Shown: positions 26,671 to 34,888 of the stretch, piece by piece
How positions within the stretch are numbered: position 1 is the first letter of the stretch
Layout: every line of letters starts with the position of its first letter
NCBI RefSeq assembly: GCF_016429195.1
Contig: NZ_JAELUF010000015.1
Coordinates: 1-49,654 of the forward strand
Source: Brevundimonas sp. ASV9
GTDB lineage: Bacteria; Pseudomonadota; Alphaproteobacteria; Caulobacterales; Caulobacteraceae
Length of the DNA: 49,654 nt
Direction of reading: 5' to 3'
The notes under the pieces: model-generated
The model's database searches: none
Told to the model about the DNA's origin: nothing
The model's input: the letters and a program-made list of their open reading frames with translations, nothing else
Program-made: the position numbers and the translations under genes

Positions 26671-28161
26671 TCAGTCGGGGCCGATGACCATGCAGGTCAC
26701 GCGACGCGCGGCCAGCGCCTCGCAGGCGGACTTTGCCCCGGTTTCGGTCAAGCCGACAAAGCGCGAGCGATACCAGTCGCCGGCGGTCTGGACGTTGCGT
26801 TCGGCGGTGGCGAACTGATCGCGGAAGCGGCGGTTGACCTCGGTCAGCCAATCGGTCGCCACCTTCTCTTCGCGGAAGGCGCCGACCTGCACTGCCCAGC
26901 GACCGGCTGGCATTCTGGGCGCGGCGCGGGCGGGTTCGCGCGTCGCGGACGATGTCGAGCGACGGGGCGTGGTGGACGGCGCGACAACAGCATTGGCCGG
27001 GGCACCGTTCAGCGAAGCGGTGACATTGCGGGGCGCACGCGGAGCGGCAGAAGCGGCCGGCGCCGAACCAGTGGGCAGCAGCGTCGCGGCGGCCCGCTGG
27101 CTGGCTGCGCGCTCCGACGGGGCAGGCGCGACACGCGTCGGCAGGGCGGCGGGCGCCGGTGCGGCCGTATAGGCGACAGCGGTGGATTCCGCGCCGACGC
27201 CGTCCTCGTCGTCATTGACCGAAGCATAGGCGATCGGGGCGTCGGCGATCGCCGACCCAACGCCGAAACCACGCTGCTCGAAGAACGTCTGGGCCACCTG
27301 GATCCGCTCGCCCTGGGCACGGCGGCGCTCGACCTCGAAGCCGGTGTCCATGAGTTCGGCGACGTGGGCGTTGCGGCTGGCGGTCGAACGGCCGCCTAGG
27401 ACCACGGTGATCAGGCGTCGCCCGTCACGCACGGCCGAGGCGGCGAGGTTGTAGCCCGAGGCGTTAGTGTAGCCGGTCTTCATCCCGTCATAGCCGCGCC
27501 CGGTCGGCAGCAGGCCGTTGGTGTTGCGATAGTTGCGGCCGTTGTAGGCCCAGTCATGAAGGCCGAAGTAGCTGTAATACTGGGGAAAGTCGCGCATGAT
27601 CGCGCGCGCCAGAATGGCCTGGTCGCGTGCGGAGGTCACCTGACGTGCGTCCGGCAGGCCGTTTGCGGTGTAGTAGCGCGTCTGGGTCATGCCCAGTTGC
27701 GCCGCCTTTTGCGTCATCATGTTGGTAAAGCGGGCTTCCGATCCGCCGATGTGCTCGCCGATGGCCAGGGCCATGTCGTTGGCGGACCGCACGGCTGTGG
27801 CGCGCATGGCGTTGTCCAGGGTGATGGTCTGACCAGCGGCCAAGCCCAGTTTCGATGGCGGCTGGGACGCGGCGCGCGGCGAGATCGTCAGCACGTCGTT
27901 CACGTTGGCCTTGCCCTGAGAAAGCGCCTCGAACGTCAGATACAGCGTCATCATCTTGGTCAGCGACGCTGGATAGCGGCGGCTGTCGGCGTTCCGCGCG
28001 AACAGAACCTCGCCCGTGGCGGCGTCGATCACGATGGCGGCGTAGCGGCTGTTCTCCTGGGCCGAGTAGGCGGTCTGGGCCTCGATCGGCCTGACGTTCG
28101 CGCCCAGAACCAGCGAAAGCGCGAGGACGGCGAACAGGCCACGGCGGAGAAAAGCGATCAT
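26671..28161 (-). CDS. D-alanyl-D-alanine carboxypeptidase (PBP5-type) with C-terminal SPOR domain
   Basis: 496 residues. A signal peptide (LFAVLALSLVLGANVRPIEAQ) is followed by a peptidase S11 domain: SLTK (SxxK, nucleophile Ser near residue 66), SAN (SxN), and MKTGYTN (KTG). It trims the terminal D-Ala of peptidoglycan stem peptides in the periplasm. A roughly 140-residue Ala/Pro/Thr-rich linker (about 285-410) leads to a SPOR domain (RWAVQVGAFREEKVATDWL to the end), which binds denuded glycan at division sites. The membrane-anchoring amphipathic helix of E. coli PBP5 is replaced by this linker plus SPOR. It is divergent from the phasin gene. Confidence 0.95.
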   Translation of the reverse strand: MIAFLRRGLFAVLALSLVLGANVRPIEAQTAYSAQENSRYAAIVIDAATGEVLFARNADSRRYPASLTKMMTLYLTFEALSQGKANVNDVLTISPRAASQPPSKLGLAAGQTITLDNAMRATAVRSANDMALAIGEHIGGSEARFTNMMTQKAAQLGMTQTRYYTANGLPDARQVTSARDQAILARAIMRDFPQYYSYFGLHDWAYNGRNYRNTNGLLPTGRGYDGMKTGYTNASGYNLAASAVRDGRRLITVVLGGRSTASRNAHVAELMDTGFEVERRRAQGERIQVAQTFFEQRGFGVGSAIADAPIAYASVNDDEDGVGAESTAVAYTAAPAPAALPTRVAPAPSERAASQRAAATLLPTGSAPAASAAPRAPRNVTASLNGAPANAVVAPSTTPRRSTSSATREPARAAPRMPAGRWAVQVGAFREEKVATDWLTEVNRRFRDQFATAERNVQTAGDWYRSRFVGLTETGAKSACEALAARRVTCMVIGPD

Positions 28162-28253
28162 GGGCGGGACAACCCCTCGGTGAGCAGGGTGCGACAGGCC
28201 CCCCGGCCGTCACGAACGAACAGCTAGCATAGGAAGCGCGGGTTTCGTGGTGG

Positions 28254-28268
28254 TTAACCGCGCGTCAA
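28254..28268. promoter_or_regulatory. Possible CtrA box between the carboxypeptidase and phasin genes
   Basis: TTAA-CCGCGCG-TCAA matches TTAA-N7-TTAA at seven of eight positions, 93 bases upstream of the carboxypeptidase start. A single weak match in GC-rich DNA; assignment to CtrA is inference from the organism type. Confidence 0.28.
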
Positions 28269-28308
28269 CGCAAATTTGACCGGCCGATCAAGGTTATCGC
28301 CGATCATA

Positions 28309-28323
28309 TTGTGCATTGCACAA
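28309..28323. promoter_or_regulatory. Perfect palindrome upstream of phasin, candidate PhaR-type operator
   Basis: TTGTGCA-T-TGCACAA is a perfect 7-bp inverted repeat with one central base, lying just upstream of the predicted -35 element of the phasin promoter. Phasin genes in PHB-forming alphaproteobacteria are repressed by PhaR, which binds TGC/GCA-type dyads. The link is inference from sequence type and position. Confidence 0.5.
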
Positions 28324-28328
28324 AACGC

Positions 28329-28357
28329 TTGAAAAACCTTCGCACTTGCAGCATACT
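28329..28357 (+). promoter_or_regulatory. Candidate sigma-70 promoter of the phasin gene
   Basis: TTGAAA (28329-28334) and CATACT (28352-28357) are spaced by 17 bases. The predicted leader to the ATG at 28437 is about 75 bases. The palindrome at 28309 ends five bases before the -35 element. Confidence 0.5.
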
Positions 28358-28436
28358 GTGGGTCTGCGAGATCCTCTCGCGTCATTATTTCCGCCCTCAG
28401 GTCCGTCCCCAAGGGCCTTCTACCGGAGAGACGATC

Positions 28437-28928
28437 ATGGCCGACGCCGCTGAAACCGTGAAGAAAACTGCCGACCAAGCTAACGCCGCTGCCACTTCGG
28501 CCGCCGCCAAGGTCAAGGCGCAAGCCGAAACCATGCAAGCCGCTGGCACTCAGGCCTTCCGTGAAGGCATCGACAAGTCGACGGCCTCGATGGCCGAGCT
28601 GAATGCGCACAGCAAGAAGACCCTGGAAGCCATGGTCGAGTCGGTCACCGTCGCTCAGAAGGGCGCCGAGGCCCTGTCGCAACAGGCGCTGGGTTTCGCC
28701 AAGTCCTCGTGGGAAGACGGCGTCGCCGCCTCCAAGGAACTGTCGGCCGCCCGTTCGGTGCAGGAGTTTTTCGAGCTCCAGACCGCCTGGGCCAAGAAGT
28801 CGATGGAGCGCTATGTCGCCGAGCTGACCAAGACGAACGAGATCGTCACCGCCACGGTCAAGGACAGCATCAAGCCGATCAACGAGCGCGTCACCGCCTC
28901 GGTCGAAACCTTCCAGGCCGCTCGCTAA
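28437..28928 (+). CDS. Phasin family protein
   Basis: 163 residues, nearly all helical and Ala/Lys/Glu-rich, with no signal peptide. The N-terminal Ala-rich stretch (AETVKKTADQANAAATSAAA) is followed by the phasin core with FREGIDKSTASMAELNAHSK and VQEFFELQTAWAKKSMERY, the latter being a classic phasin signature. Phasins coat polyhydroxyalkanoate granules and control their number and size. GGAGAG lies 6 bases before the ATG. A strong terminator follows. No PHA synthase is in the window. An upstream in-frame ATG at 28311 falls within the promoter region and is not the start. Confidence 0.9.
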   Translation: MADAAETVKKTADQANAAATSAAAKVKAQAETMQAAGTQAFREGIDKSTASMAELNAHSKKTLEAMVESVTVAQKGAEALSQQALGFAKSSWEDGVAASKELSAARSVQEFFELQTAWAKKSMERYVAELTKTNEIVTATVKDSIKPINERVTASVETFQAAR

Positions 28929-28954
28929 TCCCGCGAACCGCCAGAAGAATCGAG

Positions 28955-28986
28955 AAGGCCCCGGAGTTCGCTCCGGGGCCTTTTTG
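28955..28986. terminator. Strong terminator between phasin and the convergent NTF2-like gene
   Basis: AAGGCCCCGGAG and CTCCGGGGCCTT form a 12-bp perfect stem with a TTCG tetraloop, followed on the plus strand by a run of five T. It is oriented for the phasin gene; the minus-strand flank is less T-rich. Confidence 0.92.
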
Positions 28987-28989
28987 CTG

Positions 28990-29463
28990 TTAGGGCAGGG
29001 CGGAATGGTCGTAGCTGAAGACCCGCGCCAGCTTCCACTCGGCTCCCTCCTGTTTCCACATCTGCGTGAAGCGGGCGCGTCCGACGCGGGTTTCGGGTCC
29101 GTCGCCCTGGCGTTCGTAGAAGACGTGCTCGCCCGTTTCGACCGCGCCGTAGTTGTTGATGGGATAGACGGCCAGACCGTCCCGCACAGCCGCGCGCCGG
29201 GACCGCCAGGCGTCGGGCGCGCTACGGTCCTGACAACTCGCGGCGTATTGCGCCACGAAGCTGTCGGCGTCGGTCGCCACACGCCCGCCTCGGTCGTCGA
29301 AGAATTCGAAATCGTCGGTCAGCATGGCCCGAAGCCCAGCCGGGTCGCAGCCTTCGAAGAAGACGGCGAACAGTTTTGCGTCGGCCGCCATGACGGCGGT
29401 TTCCAGCGGCGTAGGCTGGGAGAAGGCGGCGAGCGAAAGGGCGGCGACGAGGGCGGCAGGCAT
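28990..29463 (-). CDS. Secreted NTF2-like (DUF4440/SnoaL-type) protein
   Basis: 157 residues. The N-terminus MPAALVAALSLAAFSQPTP looks like a signal peptide. The rest follows the NTF2-like pattern: an initial helix (LETAVMAADAKLFAVFFEG), the block LRAMLTDDFEFFDDRGG, and beta strands ending in TQMWKQEGAEWKLARVFSYD, the usual DUF4440 C-terminus. Many members have no known substrate. I chose the start at 29463 because the longer frame to 29523 adds 20 non-hydrophobic residues before the signal peptide. Confidence 0.8.
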   Translation of the reverse strand: MPAALVAALSLAAFSQPTPLETAVMAADAKLFAVFFEGCDPAGLRAMLTDDFEFFDDRGGRVATDADSFVAQYAASCQDRSAPDAWRSRRAAVRDGLAVYPINNYGAVETGEHVFYERQGDGPETRVGRARFTQMWKQEGAEWKLARVFSYDHSALP

Positions 29464-29634
29464 GGCGATCGGGAGCTGTTCAACTGAGGCGCTCAACCTG
29501 AGCCGTTGACCGCCTTGGATCACGTGAAATCTTTGTCAGACGCCCTTCACGAAAGCCGTGACTGGACGCCGCTTCAATTCAGGCCATCATTCCCTATCTG
29601 AGAGCCAAGACGACTCCCCGATTACGGAACACGA

Positions 29635-29964
29635 ATGCCCATACAAAGGCCCGGTGAGCCCGGCGGCGGTCAAGGAACCGCCGTCGTCACCGAAACAAAG
29701 CCGAAGCTGCAAAAGCCCTCGCTGTATCGAGTGCTGATTCTGAACGACGATTATTCGCCGATGGAATTCGTCGTCTATGTGCTGGAGCGGTTCTTCCAGA
29801 AGAGCCGGGAAGAGGCCACCCGCATCATGCTGCATGTGCATCAGCATGGCGTCGGCGTCTGCGGCGTCTTCACCTACGAGGTCGCCGAGACCAAGGTCGC
29901 GCAGGTCATCGAGACGGCGCGCCGCCACCAGCACCCTCTGCAATGCACGATGGAAAAGGACTGA
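29635..29964 (+). CDS. clpS: ATP-dependent Clp protease adaptor ClpS
   Basis: 109 residues. After a flexible N-terminal extension (about 28 residues) comes the ClpS core: [20 protein letters not shown], with the Asn-Asp-Asp that contacts N-degron residues, [25 protein letters not shown], and the His of LHVHQHG. ClpS delivers N-end-rule substrates to ClpA. It lies 13 bases before clpA, a standard operon arrangement. Confidence 0.97.
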   Translation: MPIQRPGEPGGGQGTAVVTETKPKLQKPSLYRVLILNDDYSPMEFVVYVLERFFQKSREEATRIMLHVHQHGVGVCGVFTYEVAETKVAQVIETARRHQHPLQCTMEKD

Positions 29965-29977
29965 GAGGAGCCTCCCT

Positions 29978-32278
29978 ATGCCTTCATTTTCCCGTCCTCT
30001 CGAAGAAACCCTGCACCGCGCGGTGGGATACGCCAATGCGCGCAGGCACGAGTATGCGACGCTTGAGCACCTGCTGCTCGCGCTGATCGACGATCCCGAC
30101 GCGACCGGCGTCATGCAGGCCTGCAACGTCGATCTGTCGGCGTTGAAAGCGGCGCTGACCCTCTATGTCGACAACGACTTGGCCGCCCTGGCCACCAGCG
30201 ACGGCGAGGACGCCAAGCCGACCGCCGGCTTCCAGCGCGTGATCCAGCGCGCCGTGATCCACGTCCAGTCGTCAGGCCGTGAGGAAGTGTCCGGCGCCAA
30301 CGTCCTGGTCGCCATCTTCTCCGAGCGCGAGAGCCACGCCGCCTATTTCCTGCAAGAGCAGGACATGACGCGCTATGACGCGGTCAACTTCATCGCCCAC
30401 GGCATCGCCAAGAAGGCGGGCGCCAACGAGGCGCGTCCGGCCAAGGGCGCTTCGCCCGAAGAGGCCGAGGATGCGTCCGCCGTCAAACAGGGCGGCGAGG
30501 CGCTGGAAGCCTATTGCGTCGACCTCAACGAGAAGTCGCGCCAGGGCAAGGTCGATCCGCTGATCGGTCGTCAGGCCGAGGTGGATCGCTCGATCCAGAT
30601 CCTGTGCCGTCGGACCAAGAACAACCCGCTTCTGGTGGGCGATCCCGGCGTCGGCAAGACCGCTATCGCCGAAGGTCTGGCCCGCAAGATCGTCAACGGC
30701 GAGGTGCCGGACGTCCTGAAGGACGCCACCATCTACTCGCTCGATATGGGCGCTTTGCTGGCCGGCACCCGCTATCGCGGCGACTTCGAGGAACGCCTGA
30801 AACAGGTGGTCAAGGAGCTGGAGAACCACGACAACGCCGTGCTCTTCATCGACGAGATCCACACGGTGATCGGCGCGGGCGCGACCTCGGGCGGGGCGAT
30901 GGATGCGTCGAACCTGCTGAAACCGGCCCTTGCGTCCGGCACCCTGCGCTGCATGGGATCGACGACCTACAAGGAATATCGCCAGCACTTCGAGAAGGAC
31001 CGCGCTCTGGTGCGTCGCTTCCAGAAGATCGATGTCAACGAGCCGACAGTCGAGGATACGGTGAAGATCCTAAAGGGTCTGAAGACCTACTATGAGCAGC
31101 ACCACAAGGTCCGCTACACCGACAGCGCCGTGCGCACGGCGGTGGAGCTGTCTGCACGCTACATGACCGACCGCAAACTGCCGGACAAGGCGATCGACGT
31201 GATCGACGAGGCCGGGGCGTCGCAGATGCTGCTCACCGAATCCAAGAGGAAGAAGGTCATCGGCCAGAAGGAGGTCGAGGCCGTCATCGCCAAGATGGCC
31301 CGCATCCCGGCCAAGTCGGTGTCCAAGTCAGACACGGAAAGCCTGCGCGAGCTGGAAACCGACCTGAAGCGTGCGGTCTTCGGTCAGGAACAAGCCATCG
31401 AACAGGTGTCGGCGGCCATGAAGCTGGCGCGGGCGGGTCTTCGCGATCCGAACAAGCCGATTGGCAGCTTCCTGTTCAGCGGCCCCACCGGCGTCGGCAA
31501 GACCGAGGTCGCCAAGCAACTCGCCGCGACCCTGGGCATCGAGATGCAACGCTTCGACATGTCGGAATATATGGAGCGCCACACGGTCAGCCGTCTGATC
31601 GGCGCGCCTCCCGGCTATGTCGGCCATGACCAGGGCGGGCTTCTGACCGACGCCGTCGATCAGCATCCGCACGCTGTCGTGCTGCTGGACGAGATCGAGA
31701 AGGCGCACCCGGATGTCTACAACATCCTGCTTCAGGTGATGGACAACGGCATGCTGACCGATGCGGTCGGCAAGAAGGTCGATTTCAGGAACGTCATCCT
31801 GATCATGACGACCAACGCCGGGGCCGCCGACAACGCCCGCGCTTCCATCGGCTTTGGCCGGGGCAAGGTCGAGGGCGAGGATGACAAGGCCATCCAGCGC
31901 CTGTTCGCGCCGGAGTTCCGCAATCGCCTGGACGCCATCGTGGCCTTCAAGCCGTTGCAGGCCGACACGATCCGCTCGGTGGTGACCAAGTTCATCCTTC
32001 AGCTGGAAGCACAGCTGGCGGACCGCAACATCACCATCGAACTGACCGACGAAGCCGCCGACTGGCTGGCCAAGAACGGCTTCGACGAACTGTACGGCGC
32101 GCGTCCGCTGGCGCGGGTCATCCAGGACTCGATCAAGAAGCCGTTGGCCGACGACATACTGTTCGGGCGTCTGACGCGCGGCGGACACGTCAGGGTCCAA
32201 CTGAAGGACGGGAAGATCGACTTCGACATCACGAGCGCCAGCGCGCCCGCGAAAGCCGAGGAAGAAGAGACGGCCTGA
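29978..32278 (+). CDS. clpA: ATP-dependent Clp protease ATP-binding subunit ClpA
   Basis: 766 residues. N-terminal double Clp-N domain ([20 protein letters not shown]), then AAA+ module 1 with [15 protein letters not shown] and [15 protein letters not shown], and module 2 with [16 protein letters not shown] and [16 protein letters not shown]. ClpA unfolds substrates for the ClpP peptidase, including ClpS-delivered N-degron proteins. The start at 29978 gives the conserved [15 protein letters not shown] and has GAGAGGAG upstream; the frame is open further upstream through clpS but that part is not ClpA. A terminator follows 20 bases after the stop. Confidence 0.98.
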   Translation: MPSFSRPLEETLHRAVGYANARRHEYATLEHLLLALIDDPDATGVMQACNVDLSALKAALTLYVDNDLAALATSDGEDAKPTAGFQRVIQRAVIHVQSSGREEVSGANVLVAIFSERESHAAYFLQEQDMTRYDAVNFIAHGIAKKAGANEARPAKGASPEEAEDASAVKQGGEALEAYCVDLNEKSRQGKVDPLIGRQAEVDRSIQILCRRTKNNPLLVGDPGVGKTAIAEGLARKIVNGEVPDVLKDATIYSLDMGALLAGTRYRGDFEERLKQVVKELENHDNAVLFIDEIHTVIGAGATSGGAMDASNLLKPALASGTLRCMGSTTYKEYRQHFEKDRALVRRFQKIDVNEPTVEDTVKILKGLKTYYEQHHKVRYTDSAVRTAVELSARYMTDRKLPDKAIDVIDEAGASQMLLTESKRKKVIGQKEVEAVIAKMARIPAKSVSKSDTESLRELETDLKRAVFGQEQAIEQVSAAMKLARAGLRDPNKPIGSFLFSGPTGVGKTEVAKQLAATLGIEMQRFDMSEYMERHTVSRLIGAPPGYVGHDQGGLLTDAVDQHPHAVVLLDEIEKAHPDVYNILLQVMDNGMLTDAVGKKVDFRNVILIMTTNAGAADNARASIGFGRGKVEGEDDKAIQRLFAPEFRNRLDAIVAFKPLQADTIRSVVTKFILQLEAQLADRNITIELTDEAADWLAKNGFDELYGARPLARVIQDSIKKPLADDILFGRLTRGGHVRVQLKDGKIDFDITSASAPAKAEEEETA

Positions 32279-32298
32279 TCCTCGAAAAGGTGATGGCG

Positions 32299-32331
32299 AA
32301 AGGCCCGGCTGGCAGCAGCCGGGCCTTTTTT
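32299..32331 (+). terminator. Intrinsic terminator after clpA
   Basis: AAAGGCCCGGCT and AGCCGGGCCTTT pair perfectly over 12 bp around a GGCAGC loop and continue into a T run ending at 32331. Confidence 0.93.
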
Positions 32332-32374
32332 ATGACCAATACCACTGGAGAACTAACTGGTGGAGGGCATCATT

Positions 32375-33178
32375 ATGTTGGGCATTTTAAGAGCGCTGGT
32401 AGTGAGTGCTGCGGCGTTGTGTGTGCTGGTCGCGGCTGTTTGCATTCACTTTCAAGGTTTTCACTTCGCAAGCGATGGCATCTTCGTGGCGGTATTCGCG
32501 ATCTGCCTACTAGCTGCGGATCGAACCTACGATTGGCTTTCAAAAAAAACGCGTAGCCGGGTCGCCGCCTATTCGTCGGCGGCGTCTGTGTTGATGGTCT
32601 GCGTTTTTATTCTTGCAGAGCTGATGGTTCGTCTGAACTTTGATAACCGAGCTTCAATCTATTCCTGGATGACCGGGTTTGGAATAGTGACGACCGTCGC
32701 GTGGATTGCCTTTGATCTGCTGTTACGTGGAAGGCTCGACAGGTCCGACAAATGGGTCAAACCCACGGCTGCAGGGCTGGCAGGGGTAGCCGTGCTCGGT
32801 TCGCTATGGGGGGCTTTCGCTGTTCCGATCGTGAGAGCGCAGGCTGTTACGCCCGCAGACTGCGCATTGATGGCGCAAGCTTTGAAGGAGTTTTCTCCGG
32901 AGGGCGTTGCGGGTGGAATGCGTCTTGAGTCGAGAGGGAAATGCGATTGGCGTGCGCTCGGGCTGCCTGAGCCGGGCCGTCATCAGAGTGATCCAATTGG
33001 GGAATTCCATCCGTGGTTTTCGGTCGAGCCTCCGACCTATTCGCTTTTCAAAACGAGGGCGGCGCTGTCGGTCGGTCAAGAGTGGGTGATGCTGGGCGGC
33101 GGCGGCCAGACCTGCTTTTACTCTCGCACATTCGGCGGTTGGCGAAAGTACCGCTGCGAAACCAGCTGGATCAGCTGA
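32375..33178 (+). CDS. Membrane protein with C-terminal cysteine-containing domain, lower GC, unknown
   Basis: 267 residues. Five predicted membrane helices occupy residues about 1-155 (for example LRALVVSAAALCVLVAAV, FILAELMV, AGLAGVAVLGSLWGAF). A soluble domain of about 110 residues follows with four cysteines (ADC, GKC, QTC, YRC) and ends GGGGQTCFYSRTFGGWRKYR...WIS. The glycine stretch, C-x-Y and closing W-x-S resemble a motif in small secreted proteins of Caulobacterales, but no named family is assigned. The gene uses A/T-rich codons and runs such as CAAAAAAAACG, unlike its neighbours, which suggests later acquisition. GGAGGG lies 7 bases before the ATG at 32375. Confidence 0.75.
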   Translation: MLGILRALVVSAAALCVLVAAVCIHFQGFHFASDGIFVAVFAICLLAADRTYDWLSKKTRSRVAAYSSAASVLMVCVFILAELMVRLNFDNRASIYSWMTGFGIVTTVAWIAFDLLLRGRLDRSDKWVKPTAAGLAGVAVLGSLWGAFAVPIVRAQAVTPADCALMAQALKEFSPEGVAGGMRLESRGKCDWRALGLPEPGRHQSDPIGEFHPWFSVEPPTYSLFKTRAALSVGQEWVMLGGGGQTCFYSRTFGGWRKYRCETSWIS

Positions 33179-33182
33179 CGAT

Positions 33183-34328
33183 TTACGCCTGCTTGTAGGG
33201 CGACAGTTCTTCGATCATCGCCCGCATCTCCGCCGCGACGGCCGGGCGTTCGCCGTCCAGATAGCGGGCGACGGGATCGCGCAGGGCGGGGTCGGCGATA
33301 AAATGGGCGGAATAGACGGGGGAGGGAAGGTAGCCGCGCGCGATCTTGTGGTCGCCTTGGGCCCCGGCTTCAACGCGGGACAGGCCGCGCGAAATGGCGA
33401 ATTCGATAGCCTGATAATAGCAAAGCTCGAAATGCAGGAAGGGCACGTCTTCCAGCGTGCCCCATTGACGGCCGTAAAGGGCGTCGCGGCCGATGAAGTT
33501 CAGAGCGCCGGCGATGGGCGTCTCATCCCGAAACGCCATAATCAAGGCGATCCGGTCGGCCATGGTCGCGCCGATGCGACTGAAGAAGTCGCGCGTCAGA
33601 TAGGGCCGGCCCCATTTACGCGAGCCGGTGTCCATGTAGAAGGCGAAGAAGGCGTCCCAGTGCGCCTCGGTGATATCGGCGCCGGTCAGGACGCGGATAT
33701 CGAGATCGGCCTGGGCGTCGCGACGCTCGCGCTTGATGGTCTTGCGGCGGTTGGCCGACAGGGCGGCCAGAAAGTCGTCGAATGTCCGATAGCCGTTATT
33801 GCGCCAGATGAACTGGATGTCCTGGCGTGCCAGCATGTCCGCCTCCGTCATGGCTGACCAGTCGGCTTCGGTCGGGAAGTTGACGTGCAATGACGAGACG
33901 CCCAGCCGTTCGACCAGGGTCACCGCCCCCTGGATCAGGGCCTGACGCACCGTCGCGGCGTCGGTCTCGGGATGGTTCAGGAAGCGCGGGCCGGTCGCGG
34001 GCGTAAAGGGCACGGCGCCCAGCAGCTTGGGATAATAACGACCGCCGGCCCGTTCATAAGCGTCGGCCCAGCTGTGGTCGAAGACATATTCGCCCTGGCT
34101 GTTGCCCTTCAGATAGAGGGGCATGACGCCCAGCACCGCGTTGTCGTCACCTCTCAGGGCCAGGTGGCGTGGAGCCCAGCCCTGGTGCGGCGCGGCGCTG
34201 CCCGAGGCCTCGCACGCTTGCAGGAAATCGTAGGAGACAAAGGGATCGCCGGTGGGCAGCGCGCACGCGTCCCAGGCCTCTCGGCCGATGTCGGCGATCC
34301 CTTCGTGAACCGAGATCCGAAAGATCAG
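33183..34328 (-). CDS. FemAB/GNAT-like peptidogalycan-type acyltransferase (DUF482 family)
   Basis: About 381 residues. The body matches the FemAB-like GNAT family (PF04339): DPFVSYDFLQACEASGSAAP, GWAPRHLAL, ANRRKTIKRERRDAQ, then ALYGRQWGTLEDVPFLHFEL and VEAGAQGDHKIARGYLPSPVYSAH near the C-terminus. These strongly conserved blocks occur in many alphaproteobacteria; the acyl acceptor is not known. The frame has no ATG, GTG or TTG near the expected N-terminus. Family-like sequence begins at LIFRISVHEG, so CTG at 34328, overlapping the ridA stop as CTGA, is the best start. The gene is probably translationally coupled to ridA. It ends 5 bases from the convergent membrane-protein gene. Confidence 0.82.
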   Translation of the reverse strand: MIFRISVHEGIADIGREAWDACALPTGDPFVSYDFLQACEASGSAAPHQGWAPRHLALRGDDNAVLGVMPLYLKGNSQGEYVFDHSWADAYERAGGRYYPKLLGAVPFTPATGPRFLNHPETDAATVRQALIQGAVTLVERLGVSSLHVNFPTEADWSAMTEADMLARQDIQFIWRNNGYRTFDDFLAALSANRRKTIKRERRDAQADLDIRVLTGADITEAHWDAFFAFYMDTGSRKWGRPYLTRDFFSRIGATMADRIALIMAFRDETPIAGALNFIGRDALYGRQWGTLEDVPFLHFELCYYQAIEFAISRGLSRVEAGAQGDHKIARGYLPSPVYSAHFIADPALRDPVARYLDGERPAVAAEMRAMIEELSPYKQA

Positions 34329-34783
34329 CGGATCTCCACGATCGCATCGATCTCGACGGCGAAGCCGAGCGGCAGCTTGTACACGCCGACGGCCGAGCGG
34401 GCGTGCTTGCCAGCGTCGCCGAAGACCTCGACCATCATGTCCGAGCAGCCGTTGATGACGGCGGGAATGGCGGTGAAGTCGGGACCGGCCTGAACGAAGC
34501 CGCCCAGCTTCACGATGCGGACCACCCGGTCCAGATCGCCATCGCAGGCCGCCTTGATCTGAGCGATCAGGTTCAAACCGCACAGACGCGCGGCTTCCAA
34601 CGCCTGCTCCGGCGTTACGTCCACGCCGACCGTGCCCTTGATCCCGCCGTTCGCGTCGTTCGACAGCTGGCCCGAGATAGTGACCTGATTGCCCGAGCGG
34701 ACATAGGAGACATAGCTGGCCACCGGCTTGGCGGGTTCCGGCAGGGTGAGGCCGAGTTCGGCGATGCGGGCTTCGATGCTCAT
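34325..34783 (-). CDS. ridA: RidA family enamine/imine deaminase
   Basis: 152 residues, the longer RidA subtype. Blocks: YVSYVRSGNQVTISGQLS, ALEAARLCGLNLIAQIKAA, VRIVKLGGFVQAGPDF and the C-terminal HARSAVGVYKLPLGFAVEID, which holds the catalytic-type Arg (of ARSAVG) and the closing EID acid. RidA proteins hydrolyse reactive 2-aminoacrylate-type enamines released by PLP enzymes. AGGAG precedes the ATG. It is the first gene of a two-gene leftward unit with the FemAB/GNAT-like gene and is divergent from the 298-residue unknown. Confidence 0.92.
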   Translation of the reverse strand: MSIEARIAELGLTLPEPAKPVASYVSYVRSGNQVTISGQLSNDANGGIKGTVGVDVTPEQALEAARLCGLNLIAQIKAACDGDLDRVVRIVKLGGFVQAGPDFTAIPAVINGCSDMMVEVFGDAGKHARSAVGVYKLPLGFAVEIDAIVEIR

Positions 34784-34888
34784 GGGGGCTCCTGTTTATC
34801 TGGGCGCGGTTTAGCGCGGGGCAAGGCCGGCGTCACCCGTCCGGCACTCTTTAAAGGTTCGCCAACCGCGCCGTGTCATGGTGCGATC

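Noticed and set aside
32281-33183. Signs of a mobile element around the low-GC gene
   Set aside because: No transposase, integrase, direct repeats or terminal inverted repeats were found on either side.
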